DNA of 64,000 nucleotides, from the NCBI GenBank assembly GCA_024752435.1, contig CP103029.1:496001-560000 (forward strand), read 5' to 3'. Within the stretch, counting starts at the first letter, position 1, and every line of letters starts with the position of its first letter. Shown piece by piece: positions 59,346-64,000 of this stretch. Origin of the DNA: Allantophomopsis cytisporea (taxonomy: Eukaryota > Ascomycota > Leotiomycetes > Phacidiales > Phacidiaceae). The notes beneath the pieces were generated by a model. It saw only the letters and a program-made list of their open reading frames with translations, was not told where the DNA came from and did not search any database. The position numbers and the translations under genes were made by a program.

Positions 59346-61287
59346 CGTGGTGTCGAGCGCGCTCGCGCAGGGCGAGGAGAGATCAATGGTTTATCGTATG
59401 AGTATGAGCCGATTTCGTGTACGTTCGGAGTCTCGATCGGCGGTTGGGGCGAAAAGCCCGATGATGCAGAAAGTTGTCCGAACGAGTAAATTTGTCAAGA
59501 ATTATGGTCAGTTATGTGGTTGATGAATATATCCACGTCAATATCGTGTTTGATCGCGGAGTAGGGCGTAGAGTACTGGAGTTAGTTTGTCGTGGTGGTC
59601 GTAGAAAAGTGACGAACTCCTCATTCTTGGAGGTGCGAGGTCCTGGAGTCTCTTCATTTCAACGCTAGTGATACGCGAACGACGCTAAGCGATAAGTGGT
59701 TTAACGTTGAGGTAACCGGCAAAAAGCTGGAGAAGTCGTTGAAGATGGCTCAGGGCAAATGATGATTATAGAATAATAAAATGCAGTTACTAAAATAGCC
59801 TCTGATAATGACAAGAGGTGAATAAGACTGGGAAGACAAGTGCGAACTATCTCGTCGTGGTTAATGAAGCTAAGTGAAAGAAGTTGATGTTGAAATTTAT
59901 GCATCGATAACCTAGCCCGGTTCATCAGGAGGAGGTAATGCTCACAGGTAAGTCTATCGACAATGCACAGTCCGTACCTTACAATCGCGATGATCACAGT
60001 CACAACTGTCTCATCGCCAATCTAAGGTACCAACTTTGAGCCCCGATACGCTTATCTCGCAATAAACTAAGTAAGATGACTTGTGTTTGGGGTAACAGTA
60101 GTCTTTCAAGAGATGAAGGTACTTGAAAACCAGGCCTTCATGAGACGAGATAGACTCTCACAAGCAAGACGATGAACAGAAACCATTTTCAGCGCATCTC
60201 TGACAACTGAAAGTGTTTAGAATGATTGCGTTAGGCGGTGTACTCTAGAACCGATGAGAATTGAAACAAGACACCTCGAAAGCTAGAGCGATTCACTCGA
60301 TTCGAAACCCAACAAAGGAACTGCATCTGGAAGTTAAGTAAGCAACCAGCATCAATTTACTTACCAAAGCTTGACACTTGATATCGCACGCTCAAGAAGT
60401 TAAGCTCATTAGAAAATGTCAAGAGCAAAACCTTCACCTCATCGAGGGAAGCCACATGTAGAGAGTGCTTTTCCAAGTCCACGAAAGAAGCTTTCTAGGA
60501 TCGACAGGGCCAAAGGCATGAAGACGAGGAAAGACAAGAAATGAGATGGTTCATGCATCAGTGACAGCATAGAATACGATAAGGGTCCCACAGATCAGCG
60601 TCTGAATCCACCTGCATCAAGGCGCACACGCCTTAGAAGCTCAACCCCGGAATCTCGCCTAAAGTGGACCCTTGCGCCCCAAAGTCTAAATGCAAATCCC
60701 ACAACAATGCGATGCAAAACGGGCATGGAATTTCGAGGTTCACAAGCGGATGTAAGTCACCTCAACCTCAATCTCAACCTCCGACATCCGATGCCCCCCT
60801 ATGCACAATCTCACCCAGCATATCTCACCTCACATGCATATGACAAGATGCACATCTACAGTCACGAGGTGAAGCAAACAGTAACAGTGAGGCACAAGAA
60901 GGGGATGAATAAACAATTACACTGTCCATTTCCTCTTTACCGCGCACCATGCTTGTCCTAGCTAGTACGCCAATGCAAAATCCAGTTCCAATTCCCAGCC
61001 TGAACAACTAAGAAAAGCCGTGAATCATAAGACGTAAGAAGACACTCAAGAATTGCCAGCCAGGCAAGAAAAAGAGGTTGTGAGAGCATGAATGGAGGTG
61101 AATGCAAACCCGAACGCTTGTAAATGCAGGAAAAAAATGCTCAATAGTACCGTTTTTTAGGATGAAAGTAGAAAACCATGCTCAAGAGTTTTCGGGATCG
61201 GCACTTTGGTTTCTAAGATCGAACCAACGGTCGAGTACCAGTATCTCTGACGAATGATCCCCATTTTTGAGTGTCGAAGGATGTCGT
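59346..61287. other. 1.9-kb spacer upstream of the demethylase gene
   Basis: It contains the promoter of the minus-strand JmjC gene on its left and the 3' UTR of the RGG protein gene on its right. The sequence is GC-richer and CG-patterned near 59346-59480. No other supported gene. Confidence 0.45.
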
Positions 61288-62856
61288 TTAGGATTCGGTT
61301 TCACGACGCTGACGTTGGGCACCTTGGCCACCTCGTCCACGGCCACGTCCATCACCACGGTAGCCACCACGACCGCGGCCGCGTCCACCTCGTCCACGGT
61401 TCTGTCCATCACGCTCCTTGTTGCCACGTGACTTCTGAACTTCTTGGAAACCATCATTGCCGTTGGCAGTTGGTGTAGAAGCCTATGATGAAGAGTCAAT
61501 ATAAAGTCAACAAGAGTCTGACTTTCAAAAACTCACCTGTGCTGCTGCTGCTGGTACGTCTGGCTGCTCATCGGCCCAAGATTGTGGCTGGGTAGAGGCA
61601 GCAGCTGTAGCGGTAATGCCAGTGTCAGTCTCAGCAAGGTCTCTTGGTACGCTCACATCTACCCATTCCTGGGATTCAGACAGATTGTTGGCGGTATCCC
61701 AGTGACTCTCAGCAGATGCGTTTCCCTCACCAATTCCAGTATTCTGGGGGAGGCCGGATGGGCTATCAACATGCTCTGGCTGCTGAGTACTCAGGGTTGG
61801 ATCATCGAGCTCAGTGAGACCAGCGTGCTGAAGAGTTGGATCACCCTGAACCGGATACTCATTTGTCTCAACAGCTGGGGATGCCTCATCAGGGATTGGT
61901 ACCGGCGCATATGCGACGGAAGCAGCCTTGATTTGAGCATCTGAAACAGTGTTAGAAAAGGAAAGGAAATATAGCTGGTGTAGTTTACTTACAGGTAGTG
62001 CTGAGCTGTTCACCATTGACTGAGACGGTCTGTTCATCGGAGCCTTGAGTAAGCTTGATCATAGTGGCGACGGCGGTCTCATCGCCAGTGTAGACCTGAT
62101 ACAAGACACCCTCGAGCGCCTGATTTTCATCAGCTGTAGAGTCGGCCTCCTCAGCGCGTCTAGCAGCAGCTAGGCGCAAGAACTGTGTGATGAGAAGAAG
62201 GTTGTTCTGTTGCTGCTTCGCTGATTCAGCAGCGGCCTCAGCCTTGGCCGCAGCAAGAGCCTCTTCTAACTCCTTAGCTGACTTCTCGGCGAGGTTCTTT
62301 TCCAACTCCAACTTTTCGGCCTGTGCCTTTGCTTTATACTCAGCATCGAACTTCTTGTATTGTGCGATTTGTTCCTCGAGTTGGGTCAAAGTTGCTTGGA
62401 GGGATGGCTTCTTCAGAACCTGAGCCTTCTGGTCGGCATTGATCTTGCGGGAAGCGACGAGCTCGTCAAGGGACTTTCCGGCGTTCTCGGCAATGATACC
62501 ATCTACCTTGGATGCATTGGTGATCTTCTTGTTGACATTGCGGATGCTCCTAGAATTGATTGTCAGATTGTGTGCCAATTGTTGTAAAGTAATGGTCATT
62601 CCAGAACGCATAGGTTCGTGGTGTTCGTGTGGAAATTTGCCTAATCGAAAGTAACTTACTTGTTCAACTCTCGGATGAAAGCATTCTCCTCTGCTGCATC
62701 ACCACCATTGCTGCTCTCCGCGGTATGGCTCGTTGGTGCGGCGTCTTCGGCTGGAGATGCTGCGACAGCACTAATAGACTCGGACTTGGTCTTCTTCTTC
62801 TTGCCAGCCTTTGATTCTGGTCGGCTTGCAGGGTTCTGAGTAGCGGTTACAGCCAT
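61288..62856 (-). CDS. YAG7-like RGG-box protein
   Basis: Four exons: 62856-62660, 62549-61993, 61940-61537 and 61482-61288, giving 450 residues; all joins keep frame. The N-terminus is polar with a Lys cluster (KAGKKKKTKSES). From about residue 65 to 245 there is a helical, coiled-coil-like block beginning SIRNVNKKITNASKVDGI, then LEEQIAQYKKFDAEYKAKA and KELEEALAAAKAEAAAESAKQQ. The C-terminal half is Ala/Pro/Gln/Glu-rich and low in structure. It ends in an RGG/RG-box (GRGGRGRGRGGYRGDGRGRG), the typical RNA-binding, arginine-methylated tail. The order of dimerisation block, disordered region and RGG box matches the conserved fungal YAG7 family. A role as a cytoplasmic or ribosome-associated RNA-binding protein is inference. 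Confidence 0.65.
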
Positions 62857-63604
62857 GTTGACTGTTTGTGTAGTATGTGTATTGTGACTAAAGCGGGAAA
62901 CGGGAAAGTGTCAGATAAACTGTTGCCAAACCCACAAAACTTATGACATGCGAGAGTTCAAAAGGAGAAACTTACAAGCTGTAGGATGGAGAGTAGGACG
63001 GGAAGCTTTGTAGGAATTTCTTAAAAGTGTACGTTGGAGATTGGTGTTGTAACTGTGAATAACGCGAGGCTCAGGAAACAATTTGGGGAACTGGAGCTTC
63101 GACCTCACAGACCCCTGCTACACTAGCGCCATCTACCGGCGAAGCACAAACTGTAGCGAGAAGACCGAAGAAGCAAAAGGAAACGACGACGGCGACGTGA
63201 ACATTAATATTATGCCTAAGGTACATACAAATTGAGCCTGAACCTCGCAGTGAAGAACAATGTTTGATAAAGCAAGGTATCGTATGGTTGAGGAAATCAT
63301 GTTTACTATTACCCGCAGATCTATTTCAATGATTAGATACGGTTTACGTTGCTAAGATCATCTTCAGTTGATAACCCTTTACAAGAGCTAATGATCATCT
63401 AATCTGAATTCTACAGTGGATCACGCGTCATGCATTAATACAGTCACTTCATACATACTTAATCCACTGAAATCCAATGTAACCTTCGATGAACATGGGT
63501 ATATGTGCCTATTCCGTCCTTAACGCCGACGTCCAATTCTCAATCGAAACCCTATCCCATAATCCCAGATGTCCTACTTTTTCCTAAATACAGTCCGCAT
63601 ACTA
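62857..63604. other. Spacer between the RGG-protein gene and the CENP-W-like gene
   Basis: 748 bp with no supported feature beyond the promoter of the RGG-protein gene and the 3' UTR of its upstream minus-strand neighbour. Confidence 0.5.
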
Positions 63605-64000
63605 TCATCCCTTGAATTTATCAAGAGAACGCTATCTCGATTAGTATGGGTTAATCCTTGCTGGCATTGGCTTTACTGACCTCGGTGACTTTTTTGATAC
63701 TCTTTGCGCTGATACCCTTCTCGCCAGCTTCTTTAGCAGAGATGTTCGCCTCTTTTATAAGACTAGTCATGTTTGGTCAGTTTTGTTGAACCAAGAGCAT
63801 TGATCAAAACGCATTTCGGGCTTACGTCTGAAGAAAAAGTGTGTAGTCGAGGAAAATCTAATAAGAGGGGTTAGTCAACAATGAAACGCGTCAACTCAGG
63901 GTCTACGAACCATAACATCAACATTCTTGCTTAAATTCTTTTTCGAATGTGCTTTCACAATCTTCTTGATTGTGGCGCGAGGGTAGAGTTTCTGTTCGGG
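63605..64000 (-). CDS. CENP-W-like kinetochore histone-fold protein (5' truncated by window edge)
   Basis: Four exons are visible: 64000-63911 (open at the window edge), 63857-63826, 63762-63681 and 63631-63605, giving 76 residues of the C-terminal part. They join as PRATIKKIVKAHSKKNLSKN, VDVM, IFLDYTLFLQTLIKEANISA, KEAGEKGISAKSIKKVTE and SLDKFKG. This is the whole histone fold of the CENP-W/Wip1 family, including the KKVTE segment and the conserved K-F-K-G end. CENP-W pairs with CENP-T to bind centromeric DNA in the inner kinetochore. The last intron has a textbook branch point (TACTAAT) next to an ATAG acceptor, so the final nine codons are secure. The first visible intron has the rarer donor GTTCGT. 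Because the first exon is cut by the window, the true start is not seen. Confidence 0.85.

Overview
This window is nuclear DNA of a filamentous ascomycete. The evidence is short GT-AG introns (about 45-105 nt), CTAAC-like branch points, divergently arranged FAS1 and FAS2, a methanol/alcohol-oxidase-type GMC enzyme, fungal NB-ARC and TPR proteins, and roughly 50% gene space separated by AT-rich spacers. Gene content and protein style resemble Leotiomycetes (Botrytis/Sclerotinia relatives); that placement is inference. I joined exons by hand from frame, splice sites and family conservation. About 15 protein genes and 3 tRNA genes are supported.

Left part (0-10 kb): the 3' end of a basic, probably nucleolar protein gene; a tRNA-Asn; HGH1 (eEF2-folding factor) and bystin/ENP1 (40S biogenesis) sharing a 235-bp divergent promoter; a rhodopsin-domain (PTH11/SAT4-like) membrane-protein gene that looks broken; a gene-poor stretch; and a second, base-for-base identical tRNA-Asn in inverted orientation.

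Centre-left (10-26 kb): FAS2 (alpha, minus) and FAS1 (beta, plus), the two subunits of the cytosolic type I fatty acid synthase, divergently transcribed across a 4-kb spacer full of simple-sequence tracts. Then (27-40 kb) come a secreted tannase/feruloyl esterase with the CS-D-HC catalytic arrangement, an Arp9-like chromatin-remodelling actin-related protein, a PLP-dependent aromatic amino-acid decarboxylase, a fungal-specific single-pass membrane protein, and a small DUF427 protein with an 11-nt microexon and two NAGNAG acceptors.

Centre-right (40-48 kb) is the most unusual block: an NLR-type protein (N-terminal RRM-like region, alpha/beta hydrolase, NB-ARC) with no C-terminal repeats, head-to-head across 490 bp with a 994-residue protein that carries eight NLR-style 42-residue TPRs but no NB-ARC. 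It looks like a split or two-component NLR. A tRNA-Ala follows.

Right part (48-64 kb): a short alcohol-oxidase-like GMC flavoenzyme only 87 bp downstream of a probable small secreted protein gene; a 3-kb spacer; a KDM4-type JmjN/JmjC/PHD histone demethylase with a long Pro/Ser/Gln-rich tail; a YAG7-like RGG-box protein; and, cut by the window edge, a CENP-W-like kinetochore histone-fold gene.
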